64,000 bases of DNA from Pyrus communis (taxonomy: Eukaryota; Streptophyta; Magnoliopsida; Rosales; Rosaceae): contig NC_084819.1 of assembly GCF_963583255.1 (NCBI RefSeq), positions 5,974,501 to 6,038,500 of the forward strand. The letters are read 5' to 3'. The position numbers and the translations under genes were made by a program. The notes under the pieces were generated by a model. That model was given only the letters and a program-made list of their open reading frames with translations, did no database searches and was not told the origin of the DNA. Shown here one piece after another: positions 47,232-56,659 of the stretch; the stretch's first letter is position 1; the number at the start of each line of letters is the position of its first letter.

Positions 47232-49240
47232 GATGGGATACGCATTCTACGAAATTAGTTTCAACGATCCAACCGTCAAACTTGTTTGTATATACTTCGA
47301 GATCACATACTCAGAAAATCGTAAAAAACAAATATTCAGAAAGCAAGTAACAGGACAAAACTTTTCGACGGTTATAAACGAAAAATCACGATTTAATGAT
47401 AGTTTTTACTCCGATTTTGATGATTTTTTACACTACACTCCTTGACCCGATATGAATACAATGAATGAACTCGATCTTCAATTTAAAATATTTACAGTAA
47501 TGGATATCACAAAATTTTATGTTATACTTAATGAAAGTATAAATAAACTCTAAGTGTTAGTGAATCGACCGTTTTGATGGAATACACATTCTACGAAACT
47601 AATTTCAATGATCCAACCGTCAAACTTGTTTGTATATACTTCGAGATCGCATACACCAAAAATCTCAAAAAGCAAACATTCAAAGATCAAGTAACAGAAC
47701 AAAACTTTTTGACGGTTATAAACAAAAAATCAAGATTTAACGATTCTTTTAACTCCGATTTGGATGATTTTTTTACAGCTACACTACTTGATCCTATATA
47801 AATACAATGAATGAATTCGATCTTCAATTTAAAATATTTACACTAATGGATACTACAAAATCTTATGTTATACTTCATGAAATTATAAAGAAACTCTTCA
47901 GTGTTAGTGAATCTATTGTTTTGATGGGATACGCATTCTACGAAACTAATTTCAATGATCCAATCGTCAAACTTGTTTGTAGATGTTTCGAGATCGCATA
48001 CGCCACAAATCGCAAAAAACAAGCATTCAGAGATCAAGTAACAGGACAAAACTTTTCGACGGTTATAAACTAAAAATCGTGATTTAATAGTTATTTTAAC
48101 TCCGATTTTGATGATTTTTTACAGCTACACTCCTTGACCTTATATGAATACAATGAATGAATTTGATCTTCAATTTAAAATATTTACACTATTGGATGCC
48201 ACAAAATCTTACGTTATACTTAGTGAAAATATAAATAAACTCTTAAGTGTTAGTGAATCTATTGTTTTGATGGGATACATTTTACGAAACTAGCTTCAAC
48301 AATCCAACCGTCAAACTTGTTTGTATATACTTCGAGATCGCATATGCCAAAAATCACAAAAAACAAACATTTAGAGATCAAGTAACGCGACAAAACTTTT
48401 CGATGGTTATAAACGAAAAATCAAGATTTAACGGTTATTTTAACTCCAATTTTGATGATTTTTTTACAGCTACACTCCTTGATCCTATATAAATACAATG
48501 AACTAATTTGATCGTCAATTTAAAATATTTACACAAGTGGACCACAAAAACACTTTGCAAGACGCAATTGTTTGTCATGCAAACAACCTGCGTGATGCAT
48601 TGGTTGGTGCGTCATGCAAACAATCTTTGAGTAATGCATTGGTTGGTGTGTCGCGCAAAGTATGTTTGTGCAACGACCAATTGTGACGTCACGCAAGTTA
48701 TATCTAAAAAAAAAACAATTATTATAAAATTTACTGAAAATGTGACTTTACTCCTTTCAAATTCTTTTTTTTTTGTTTACATAAAACAAAATAATATATT
48801 TTTCTAACAAAAACCCGATCCGAACTACAATAATAAATTTAAAGCTACTTAATAAATATATATACCATTCAATTTCTTAAGTGTTATAACAAAATAAATA
48901 AATTTAAAGCTACTTAATATATATATACACACACACACACATATATATCATTGAACTTGATGGGATACACATTCTACGAAACTAATTTTAACAATCCAAC
49001 CGTCAAACTTGTTTGTATATACTTCGAGATCACATACGCCAAAAATCGTAAAAATACAAACATTCAGAGATCAAGTAACGGGACAAAACTTTTCGATGGT
49101 TATAAACGAAAAATCATGATTTAACGGTTATTTAACTCCAATTTTGATGATTTTTTTATAGCTACACTCCTTGATCCTATATGAATATAATGAACAAATT
49201 CGATCTTCAATTTAAAATATTGGATACCACAAAAATTTAT
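47232..49240 (+). repeat. Satellite-like tandem array, unit about 345 bp, in CACTA 3
   Basis: Units start at 47232, 47576, 47923 and 48269 (periods 344, 347 and 346). A fifth unit starts at 48959 after a copy of the subterminal region. Each contains CGATCTTCAATTTAAAATAT, AACCGTCAAACTTGTTTGTA and ACGGTTATAAACGAAAAATC. Parallel short frames in each unit result from the repetition. The unit is shared with CACTA 2. Confidence 0.9.
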
Positions 49241-49431
49241 GGAAGAAATAATTTAGTTTTGGAACCATTCATTAAGGTTTCCAGAAGGTCACTTTGCGCG
49301 ACGACAGTCTTCGTCACGCAAAGTTCCGTTGCGCAAAATGTCTTTGCGTGACATTTTGTTGTCACCGTTGTGCAAACACATTTTGCACAACGCAATTTGC
49401 TCTGTCGCGCAAGTATGTTTTTGTACTAGTG

Positions 49432-49800
49432 GTTGGATTCCCAAAAACCTGATGCATAGACGGTAGGAACTGTTGGTGATGTCAGTTTGTACAAATGGCT
49501 TTCCCAAGATTTGCAAAAGGAACACATTTGTTTGTTTAAAAACTGCCAACGGACGTACATCATTTTATGAAAGATGATAACCAATTCTAAATTCCTTTGA
49601 AAGGTTATTATCTAATGGCATTGCTTCCATTCTAACCAGCCAAAACATTGAATTTCTTTATCATCAAACAGCCACAATAATAATACATTTAATTATATTT
49701 TAAATTTTACAACATTCTCCACTTTTCTTCCTATTTTATGGATTTCATTTAGAGCAGAGCTTTGCAAAAAGTCAATTTATATTCCATCATTTAAATAATT
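49432..49800. repeat. Unit C, last piece
   Basis: It matches 7014-7177 and then 10446-10640 of unit A without interruption, so it holds the empty site of CACTA 1. The array homology ends near 49800. Confidence 0.82.
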
Positions 49801-50458
49801 TCTTAAATTCCAAAACCAACAAATGCACGATGAGCCAAAACTCGATTTTATGTTCCGTTCGTCAAAAATAATATTTCTTCACTGATGTGTTTGTGTTTTT
49901 AGGGTTTTGTTATATAATGGAGAGTGAGAGTGGTTGTGAGGGCTTGAATAGTCCTTTCATATTAGAGTTGCAAGTTATTTAATATTAATTTTTTATTGGG
50001 GTGTATTAACAACATGTGGGGAGTTAATAAAACACCTGGGGTATTAAATTATTGTGCTTTTAAAAAAACACTTCAACAAAAGCACTTACAAATACAACAC
50101 AATGTTGTACGTGTCCCATAATATGCAGAATAAGGGTGGGCACAGATTGGTGCAATTCGGAATAGATTAAAACAGAAATCAAAATTTATTGCGTTTTGGT
50201 TTGGTTCGTTTTGACAATGAAAACAAAAAGAACCATTCAATTTTGGTTTGGTTCGATTTAAAACGGTTATGTTTAAGTTTGGGCCTAACTTATAGGCCTG
50301 TTATAAAAGGGCTTAACTTATAAGCCTATTTCGGTTTAGGGTTGCCAGCATTTTTTTTTTTTAATTTTATTTTTATAGTCTTTCCACTTTGTTTGGCCCC
50401 AAACAAAGAAAACAACGCTAGATTTTTTAGTGTGACCAATACGGGATGATACACCACG

Positions 50459-51097
50459 TGTAACATCCCACATCGCCAAGGGGAGTGATCCTTAAATGTA
50501 TATTCCCATCCTTACCTAGAACAAGGCCTTTTGGGAGCTCACTGGCTTCGGGTTCCGTAGGAACTCCGAAGTTAAGCGAGAAGGGGGCTAGAGCAATCCC
50601 ATGATGGGTGACCCACTGGGAAGTTGCTCGTGAGTTCCCAAAAACAAAACCGTGAGGGAATGGTAAGCCCAAAGCGGACAATATCGTGCTACGGTAGTGG
50701 AGCGGGCCCGGGAAGTGATCCGCCCTGGGCCGGGATGTGACAGTTTGGTATCAGAGCCTAACCCTAGTCGCGTGTGTGCCGACGAGGACGTCGGGCCCCT
50801 AAGGGGGGTGGATTGTAACATCCCACATCGCCAAGGGGAGTGATCCTTAAATGTATATTCCCATCCTTACCTAGCACGAGGCCTTTTGGGAGCTCACTGG
50901 CTTCGGGTTCCGTAGGAACTCCGAAGTTAAGCGAGAAGAGGGCTAGAGCAATCACATGATGGGTGACCCACTGGGAAGTTGCTCGTGAGTTCCCAAAAAC
51001 AAAACCGTGAGGGAACGGTAAGCCCAAAGCGGACAATATCGTGCTACGGTGGTGGAGCGGGCCCGGGAAGTGATCCGCCTCGGGCCGGGATGTGACA
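50459..51097 (+). mobile_element. Cassandra TRIM retrotransposon, intact (639 bp)
   Basis: There are two LTRs of equal length (284 bp: 50459-50742 and 50814-51097), TGTAACATCCC to GGGATGTGACA. Perfect 5-bp duplications CCACG flank them (50454-50458 and 51098-51102). The interior is only 71 bp, with a perfect initiator-Met primer site TGGTATCAGAGCC (50746-50758) and a polypurine tract AAGGGGGGTGGA (50801-50812). The LTRs contain 5S rRNA-like sequence, the hallmark of Cassandra, which is known to use a Pol III 5S-type promoter. By eye the LTRs differ at about 8 positions. It has no coding capacity. Confidence 0.96.
50540..50642 (+). promoter_or_regulatory. 5S rRNA-like internal promoter region in the Cassandra LTR
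   Basis: GAACTCCGAAGTTAAGCG (50561-50578) and GATGGGTGACCCACTGGGAA (from 50603) correspond to the box A and box C parts of plant 5S rRNA genes. The same block recurs in the 3' LTR at about 50895-50997. It is not a functional 5S gene: the flanks and length differ. Confidence 0.88.
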
Positions 51098-52854
51098 CCA
51101 CGTGTCATTATAAAAGTTAGTAACTTGAAAAGAAAATTTCCATCATTTAAATAAAAATATGTTGTGTACTATTCGTATTCCGGTCACAGTGAAAAAAACC
51201 TCACTTATTGTTGAATAAACAATCCACGTATTACATTAACACTCCACGTATTGTTGAATAAACCTCACATACTTAATACACTCTACATTTGATTTTTTTA
51301 ATTAAAAATTATCTTAATACACCCTTCATATTTCCTCATAATACCCTCATACCCCACATTCTCAACATACACCTCACTTTTCTCCATACATCCCACCTTT
51401 TCTATACACCCCACATTTTTCAAATCTTATAACACTCGTTTTTAAATGTCTTATGATTTTATTTTTTCGTTCTACTCTGTTATTTTTCGTTCATTTTTAA
51501 ACCGCTTAATTGGCTCATTGGACTGTGACTCAAGTTTACTGCTTCACCATCCGAATAACACTCTAACATCTTAGAAATTAAAGGTCTTATGATTTTGTTC
51601 TTCGTTCTAATCTGTTGTTCAGGCATGGGCTTGCCTGTGTAGCCTATTAATTTTTTATGGTGATTTTGATACATGTGAACTTTTAAGTTGTGCTTTGATG
51701 TAGTATCTTACAAAGCAATATTTGGGCCGTGTAATGAAACCAAAAGCTCTTACAAATTTGTAGGCATTTTTCATATGAAAAATTATGGTTTGCTAACAAA
51801 TTTTATAGCTATTGGATATCTGTGTTCATCCAATTTGTAGTATTCATGCTTCCTAAATGCTCTGTACTTTCTATTCTGTTAGATAAACCTAGTTGAAAAT
51901 AACCATAAAAAATGGAGGGTGTGAGGAGTTTTGATAGTTGAAAAAGATAAATAATAAAAGTGATTTGTGGTGAATTTTCAAATTTTTTATTTTTTAAAAC
52001 CTAATAAGGTCAAAATTGTTATTGCATAGTAGGATACATAAATGATTTAGTATTAAAATTTAATGTGGGGTGCATTTAACATTTTGTGGGGTGCTAATAT
52101 AAAAAGCCTTTACTAATTAAATTAAATATTTTTTTACATTATGTGTTCGGTTCCAAATATTAGGAATTGAAATCAAACTGTTATTTTAACTTTTGGTTAT
52201 GTTTTAAATCAGAACTATTTCAAGACCGTAAAAATCGAATTATTTGGCACAGTCCAATTTGATCCGTATTTTGATTTCAGCTTTCGATCCAAAGTGCCCA
52301 CCCTTAATGTCAAAGACTCTTGTCTGATGCTACTCCAAACCCTTCCCCATCCAGGAATCTTTCTCCTAGCTTCTTCTTAATTAGTCTTCTGGCAGAAATT
52401 TTATTCTTAAAAAAAAACATAATTTCTTGCCCGATTGTTCAATTCGACGATGCTGAGCTCCCCAATAGCCTGACTGATTGGGCTAGGGTGGAGATACACT
52501 TTTGAGTTTTGAGGCATTAGATTGCGTAATTGCCCAAGCAATTGGCATGGGGTGGACTTACTCTAAAGCAATGCTAAGGGATTTCGGACGAGCCACTTGG
52601 ATTAGGGCTGATTTGGTATTACTGTGCTTTGAAAAAAAAGCTGCTTCTGCTGTGCTGTGAGAATAAACAGCTGTGAAATAAAGCAGCAGAGTGTTTGGTA
52701 AACTTTTTTGTAAAAGTGCATTTCGAAAAAAAAAGCAGTATGATAGTGTTTGGTAAACTTTTATGTAAAACAGCTGTGACTGTGAAATGATCAAAAAGGG
52801 TATAATACTATATTATTATTATGATATTTTATTTAACATTATTATTTTTATGTG

Positions 52855-53130
52855 AGGATTTTGTGTGGCTGTGGGGCCCACATCCCATTTCCCTTGTCCT
52901 TGTGTCTTTTTTTCCCTATACACTCTCGAACTCTCTCGAAAACTCTCAGCTTTCTCTCTTTCTCTCTCCACTCTCTCCTCCACCGAGACAACCCCACACA
53001 CAAACCTTCGATCTCAGACCATCTTACCTCAACTCTCTCTCTGCACTCTCTTTTCCTCCTGCTTGGAATCCTCAGAATCAACTGCCTGAACTTGAGCTGA
53101 GTGAATGTATCGGTGAAATGGAGAAATGGG
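52855..53130 (+). other. Leader-like CT-rich sequence in the MITE cargo
   Basis: The plus strand (ACTCTCGAACTCTCTCGAAA, CTCTCTCCACTCTCTCCTCC) looks like the 5' leader of a plant gene. No long frame follows on this strand. It may be the leader of a second captured gene, or of a gene head to head with the one on the minus strand. Confidence 0.35.
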
Positions 53131-53140
53131 TTTTGGGAAA

Positions 53141-53608
53141 TTAGGGTTCTTGATGGGTTTGGAGCCACCATAGCTCGGTGGATGAAATGACGTCAGAGGC
53201 TAGGTCTATTTTCCTTCGATTTCCGTTCAGGACGTTCTCCGCCAGCTCCCACTCGATCCAGTCCCGGTAAACGGCGTTGTCAAGGACCTGGTCGGCGAGC
53301 TTTGCCCAGTCATCGAAGTCGTGAGCACGAAGATTTTTGGAGACCCACTTGAGGTAGGTTGAAGGGAGGGTACCTAGCATCTTGCCCTTGTATTTTCCGA
53401 AGTCAATGACTCTGTCTTTGGCAAGCGACGGTGTTGAGGCGGATAGAGAAGGTGGTTTGGGGGGTTTTGTGGGTTTGAAAGAGTAGGATAGGCGGAGGGG
53501 GTGCAGAGAGGTGTGGGAGAGTGGTGGGTTTGATGGAGGAGTGTGGAGGTGGAAGAGAGAGCTCAGGGTAGGATTGCCAGAAACTTTCATTAAAGGGTCA
53601 TTGTTCAT
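53141..53608 (-). CDS. DUF3820-like plastid-type protein, captured and probably 3'-truncated
   Basis: This is an open frame of 155 codons. Met1 or Met7 (53590) could start it. Residues 1-60 are rich in Ser, Pro and Lys and lack acidic residues, like a chloroplast transit peptide. Residues 64-115 (DRVIDFGKYKGKMLGTLPST, then WVSKNLRA, then DWAKLADQVLDNAVYRD) match the small DUF3820-type domain seen in plant plastid proteins. The tail after NVLNGNRRK seems shorter than in full-length relatives, so the 3' part of the parent gene is probably missing. It starts only about 20 bases from the MITE arm, so any promoter would be transposon sequence. Function is unknown and expression is uncertain. Confidence 0.6.
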   Translation of the reverse strand: MNNDPLMKVSGNPTLSSLFHLHTPPSNPPLSHTSLHPLRLSYSFKPTKPPKPPSLSASTPSLAKDRVIDFGKYKGKMLGTLPSTYLKWVSKNLRAHDFDDWAKLADQVLDNAVYRDWIEWELAENVLNGNRRKIDLASDVISSTELWWLQTHQEP

Positions 53609-53842
53609 CAGTGTTTTAGAGGTTTGAGCAGAAGCTGAAAAGCCAACTTTTCAAAGCTGCATTTTGCTGCTTCAGCTTTTTGGTTTTTTTTCACCCAAAA
53701 CTGTGAAAAAATCCTGAAGATGGAAGTTTACCAAACACAAAAATTACCCCCAGCTTTTTTTTATACCAACTTTTTTTTAAATCACCTCAACCCCAAACCA
53801 TACCTTAATGATGCAGGTGGTCCATCCATCATTGTGATCTAC

Positions 53843-54023
53843 GGAAAGGGATCATCTCCGAATCCCTTCCACCAAGTCCACCCATTTAGACCATTGAAAT
53901 TTGATCCAACGGCTACAAACAGGGGGTCCCTTTAAAAGTTATAATAACTTTAGGCGTTGGATCAAATTTCAATAGCCCAGATAAGTGGACTTGGTGGAAG
54001 GGATCCAAAGAGGATCTCTTTCC
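53843..54023. mobile_element. Mutator-type MITE (181 bp)
   Basis: The inverted ends GGAAAGGGATC and GATCTCTTTCC have an extended CTTCCACCAAGTCCAC inverted match inside. The flanks GTGATCTAC and ATGATGTAC agree at 7 of 9 positions. Confidence 0.75.
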
Positions 54024-54113
54024 ATGATGTACTAGGGTTCAATATCGAATCCTATAAAGTTTTGTAGGTAATGTGTAAAATCAAAGTGGGGACAAATTTA
54101 TTTTTGTAAGAAG

Positions 54114-54334
54114 GAAAAGAATCCTCGCCGGATCCTTTTCTTGGGGATCCAAGGGATCCTGTAATCATGTCCGTTCATCGTACATTGTGCGGTCAAAAAT
54201 CATTTGAAATTTAAAATTTAAAATTAAATATAAATAATACCTAACGAAAACTGACCGTACGATATACGATGAACGGACACGATCACGAGATCCCTTAGAT
54301 CCCCAAGAAAATGATCCTGCGAAGATCCTTTTCC
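54114..54334. mobile_element. Mutator-type MITE (221 bp)
   Basis: The ends GGAAAAGAATCCTCGCCGGA and, from the right, GGAAAAGGATCTTCGCAGGA are flanked by perfect 9-bp duplications TTGTAAGAA (54105-54113 and 54335-54343). A shorter relative is at 42640-42809. Confidence 0.88.
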
Positions 54335-54343
54335 TTGTAAGAA

Positions 54344-55490
54344 GGCCTGGGAAGATTGTGGATATCATATTTGAGACTAGTCTATTTATATAATCTCAAA
54401 TCTCATCTGTGTCAGGCTTGTTACTTGAGAAAAACTTCAGTACGAGCATCTTGATCAAGTAGTTGTGTGCCTAGAAATAGATAAAGCAACAGTCACCCCT
54501 CATTTTGTTACACCAACACCATGAAGATTCCCTCGATCATTCAAGGAAGAAGAAGCGAGGATATGACGCACCAAACCCTAGTAAGTGTTTTAAATTCCAA
54601 ATCAAATCAAATATAAACAAAATAAAATCTAATTAAGCTAACCATATTAAGGTCTTTCAATAATATAGGTGAGTGTGAATTCCAATATATAAGAATTATC
54701 CACCATAAGTTTGATTCATTTCACACTATAATCGTAATGTTGTGAGTTTGATAGAAGTGAGTTCTATATAAAATGTGGGACCCATCTACTTTTTATGTTT
54801 CTCAATTTTATGATTGGTTACTTATTTTTCTCTCTTATAATTTATTGTAAAGGGATCACGTATAATTTATTGTATAGGGATCACACTCATGAGTTCAATA
54901 TATCAAACTAAAAAAATAAGAATCATTCTCATAGCACTCAAATTTTTGGTCCACAATAAGATTTTGATTCATATATTAGTATGACCACAACCAATTCCCA
55001 CTCCAATAATCGTGAAAAATAGGTTTATTTCCATGGCATAAATGAGTAATGAAAACTAAGTTGATCCAGCTCTTAGGTCCTTAAAATAAATGGATGGTTC
55101 ATCATGAATATATTATTTGATACTTACGCCATCGATTTGTTCCATAATTATGGATGACTAGACGACCTCTGGTTCAAATGATTTTTAATAGGGATGATTT
55201 TCAAATGAAGATTAAGAAATTGAATAGTTCTGCTTATGGAGTTTATACAGTTAATATTCATTGTTCAAAAGAAGTAAGATATGCACAATCCTCCATGAAG
55301 GAACATAAGTATTATACTTAAACTCAACAATGTGTACTATACGTTGAGGTACTCTACAAATATTTTCACTCGAATATCATGTACTTGTTAATTGCTAACT
55401 ATTACGATTGGTCCAAGTCCTCCTCAAAACCCCATTATAATTCTATGAACATTCTCGCTCTTTGTGAACTTCAAATCCTAGATCCAGAAG
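54344..55490. other. Intergenic stretch, nothing recognised
   Basis: It is AT-rich, with no coding frame, terminal repeats or RNA gene that I can support. Confidence 0.6.
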
Positions 55491-55499
55491 CACACTAAC

Positions 55500-56330
55500 C
55501 CTAGTTTCAAGTTTCAGCTGCCGCCCTTTGCTCTTGCTAGGGGTGGCAGCAGCCCGTTACTCCTCATTTTTCTCCTGCTTCCCTCGCCTCTCCTTTGCCC
55601 TTTCCTTCTTTTCCTCCCTCTCATCTCCTTAGCCCCTTCCCCCTCCCTCCATCCACCTCATTTTCCTTCCCCTTTTTCAGTCTTCTTCCTTTGTTTTTAT
55701 TCTCGATTCCCCCTAAGTTTTATCTCAGTTTTCCCTGAGATGGGTCTGAGCTATCCCCTAAGTTTGTCTTAGATTTGGGCTTCATGCCCCTTATTTGGCG
55801 TTTTCCCCACCTTTTACTGCTTTATGTCTTTTAATTTTCCTTCATCCCTATCCCCCTATGTGCTCAGACCGGCGGGCTCCGATCAGAAATTGGATATAAA
55901 ATCCACTACCGCTCCCCAACTGGCATGCCGGATCCTTATCGGGGCCAACTGTTGGGCATAGTACATACCCATTTGCCTCACTCTCTACCCATGAGATACT
56001 TTGTTTGTATATATTTGTAGGGATTCGTGAAATGGGACTTGGATCTGGTGTCCACTCTCTCAGTTTGGAGTTTTGCTTCCTCTGAGAATGTGACGGCAGC
56101 GGCGTTCTGGTTTATGTTGCTTGAGATAAGGGTTTTTTGCTGTTTGTTTTTGCAGCTTTCGGCCCTGAGCTTGTATGGGTCTCCCATTGTATCTTAAGTT
56201 GCAGCTCTCATTTTGCTTAGACCTATTACTTTATTTGTTGTTATTTACCTGGTTCTGGCCTTGTACTATTTTTTAATGTAATGGAGGTTCTCTTGCGTGA
56301 AAAAAAATTAAAAAATTTAAAAAAAAAAAA
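55500..56330 (+). mobile_element. Possible retroposed 3' tail (LINE-like or transcript-derived)
   Basis: This CT-rich sequence ends in GTGAAAAAAAATTAAAAAAT and a further A tract after a stretch resembling a transcript 3' end. No reverse transcriptase motif or clear target duplication is visible, so the call is tentative. Confidence 0.25.
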
Positions 56331-56613
56331 TCTATGATTAGTTAGCCCATCAGTTGTCCTTACAAGGATAGTCACGTTAGCTAATTACCAATTTGATACA
56401 TGAAAAGTCAAAGTCATTGCATTCTTGCTCCATTGAGACGACCACACGGCACAGATATCATGTGATAATGATTATGTCAAAGCTCTAGGATTATGATGAA
56501 TTGGTGATGAAGGGTCAAGATTTCATTACGTTCAAATGTAATTAAATATAGAAAAGAGGAATATCATCATCCAAATAATTCCAAGTAAACGTCAACTTTA
56601 TTTCCCGATTTTG

Positions 56614-56659
<46 letters not shown>

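Larger units (their letters stand above)
43306..49431 (-). mobile_element. CACTA transposon 3 (6.1 kb), defective
   Basis: The right end reads CACTAGTACAAAAACA on the minus strand. The left end is the same with one change (CGCTAGTACAAAAA). The flanking triplets are ATT and GTT, a 3-bp duplication with one mutation. Unit A has the empty site GTT at 7014-7016. The subterminal parts repeat TTGCGYGACG motifs. Near the left end is a broken Transposase_24-type gene on the minus strand. A CT-rich, donor-bounded leader (46620-46860) and an approximately 345-bp tandem array lie to the right. This layout suggests that transcription runs right to left. Confidence 0.87.
50421..51208. mobile_element. Mutator-type MITE split by Cassandra
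   Basis: The left half (GATTTTTTAGTGTGACCAAT) and right half (GTATTCCGGTCACAGTGAAA) form inverted ends like those of 60346-60824. The halves rejoin across the Cassandra target site CCACG as ACACCACGTGTCATTATA. The borders are approximate. Confidence 0.55.
50131..52306. mobile_element. hAT-like element hosting nested insertions
   Basis: The ends TAAGGGTGGGCAC and GTGCCCACCCTTA are inverted repeats. The flanking octamers ATGCAGAA and ATGTCAAA agree at 6 of 8 positions, acceptable as a mutated hAT duplication. There is no transposase frame. The interior is AT-rich and contains a MITE with Cassandra inside. Confidence 0.65.
52605..53804. mobile_element. PIF/Harbinger-type MITE carrying captured gene sequence (1.2 kb)
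   Basis: The ends GGGCTGATTTGG and CCAAACCATACC are flanked by TTA on both sides (52602-52604 and 53805-53807). The left arm (52605 to about 52785) and right arm (about 53630-53804) match the two halves of the simple MITE at 9634-9976 read in reverse. Both carry GTTTGGTAAAC blocks, the AGCAGCAGAGTG stretch and TTTTTTTCACCCAAAACTGTG. The 850 bp between the arms has no counterpart there and contains gene sequence. This is a Pack-type element. Confidence 0.85.

Noticed and set aside
47230..48073. A family of similar 70-90-codon proteins (FNDPTVKLVCIYFE)
   Set aside because: They are the same tandem unit read in one frame. Stops and shifts differ between units, so coding is not supported.
47232..49240. 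A CRISPR-like or other short spaced repeat array
   Set aside because: The repeats are about 345 bp and contiguous, in a eukaryotic transposon, with no unique spacers.
50540..50642. Two 5S rRNA genes
   Set aside because: The 5S-like blocks are inside LTRs with primer site, polypurine tract and target duplications, so this is Cassandra, not rDNA.
50427..51108. Minus-strand frames of 77-114 codons over Cassandra
   Set aside because: They repeat in both LTRs and read the 5S-like region. Cassandra is non-coding.
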